Assembly: GCF_010560025.1 (NCBI RefSeq)
Contig: NZ_SAIY01000003.1
Coordinates: 558,001 to 622,000, forward strand
DNA from: Verrucosispora sioxanthis
GTDB taxonomy: Bacteria > Actinomycetota > Actinomycetes > Mycobacteriales > Micromonosporaceae
Direction of reading: 5' to 3'
Length of the DNA stretch: 64,000 bases
The translations under genes and the position numbers were made by a program. The notes below the pieces were generated by a model. The model was not told the origin of the DNA, did not search any database, and saw only the letters and a program-made list of their open reading frames with translations. Positions 63,743 to 64,000 of this stretch are shown here, one piece after another; within the stretch, counting starts at the first letter, position 1; every line of letters begins with the position of its first letter.

Positions 63743-64000
63743 TCAGCCGGTGCGGTCGAGGGTGACCCGAGCGTCGTCGGCCAGCCGGTAGCCGACGCCG
63801 TAGACGGTGGTGACCAGCGGAACGTCCACGCCGACCTTGCCGCGGAGCCGGCGCACGTGTACGTCGACCGTGCGTACGCCGGCGTGCTCGTAACCCCAGA
63901 CGGCGTTGAGCAGCTGGAGTCGGGTGAAGACCCGACGGGGATTCGCGACCAGGTGCAGCAGCAGGTCGAACTCCAGCCTGGTCAACGGCAACGGCTCGCC
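63743..64000 (-). CDS. OmpR-family response regulator, C-terminal part
   Basis: Only the last 85 residues are in the window: a winged-helix DNA-binding domain with LTRLEFDLLLHLVANPRRVF, NAVWGYEHAGVRTVDVHVRRLRGK and TTVYGVGYRL. The receiver domain lies beyond the right edge. No sensor kinase is visible here. Confidence 0.9.
   Translation of the reverse strand, partial: GEPLPLTRLEFDLLLHLVANPRRVFTRLQLLNAVWGYEHAGVRTVDVHVRRLRGKVGVDVPLVTTVYGVGYRLADDARVTLDRTG

Overview
The window is 64 kb of very GC-rich DNA with strong third-position GC. Its gene content points to an actinomycete, most likely Micromonosporaceae (Micromonospora/Salinispora type). The pointers are mycothiol synthesis (mshC), an F420-type LLM oxidoreductase, SCO2524/SCO2525, SCO1664, DUF3090 and DUF6879 families, a B12-riboswitch-controlled class I ribonucleotide reductase, and many leaderless genes with a TANNNT box 6-7 nt before the start codon. 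I see no rRNA, tRNA, CRISPR array or intact insertion sequence.

Layout. 0-6.3 kb (mostly minus strand): the edge of an SCO2524/SCO2525 module, a membrane-anchored protein, an NB-ARC/TPR regulator and a YciO/Sua5 protein. 6.4-10.1 kb: a compact, apparently undescribed RiPP-like operon (E1-like ThiF enzyme, intramembrane M50 protease with a PqqD-like domain, a 39-residue Lys/Asp/Ile/Glu-rich peptide behind a perfect ribosome binding site, then a DUF6879 protein). 10.2-12.8 kb: an arsenic operon with an ArsR-ArsC fusion, two further ArsC proteins and an aquaporin, but no efflux pump. 13.3-23.5 kb: an iron-box-controlled NIS siderophore operon whose ATP-grasp, NIS, NIS, decarboxylase order matches vibrioferrin pvsA-pvsB-pvsD-pvsE, followed by an ABC importer. 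Two of its genes carry single-base frame changes in homopolymers.

23.5-27.4 kb: nrdAB, preceded by a cobalamin riboswitch and a tandem pair of NrdR boxes 31 bp apart that flank and overlap the promoter. 27.4-30.9 kb: accessory genes (XRE regulator with two small partners, a lower-GC membrane protein). 30.9-43.5 kb: housekeeping core with metH, a PAC2 protein, a GntR regulator, mshC, SCO1664, DUF3090, a histidine phosphatase, a secreted lysozyme-like protein, uppP and an LLM oxidoreductase. As I recall it, the mshC-SCO1664-DUF3090-phosphatase run follows the Streptomyces order.

43.6-52.7 kb: aldo-keto reductase, M20 peptidase, hemerythrin, LysR, a ClpC-type unfoldase with small neighbours, and a NYN protein. 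52.8-59.0 kb: an FtsK/SpoIIIE-type ATPase with small helical and membrane partners and a JmjC oxygenase; this stretch shows many reading-frame changes, some compensating, which look like either uncorrected indels or gene decay. 59.2-64 kb: PIG-L deacetylase, two DUF72 proteins, DUF2267, a DksA-type zinc finger, a uridine-kinase-like protein and the C-terminus of an OmpR-family response regulator cut by the window edge.
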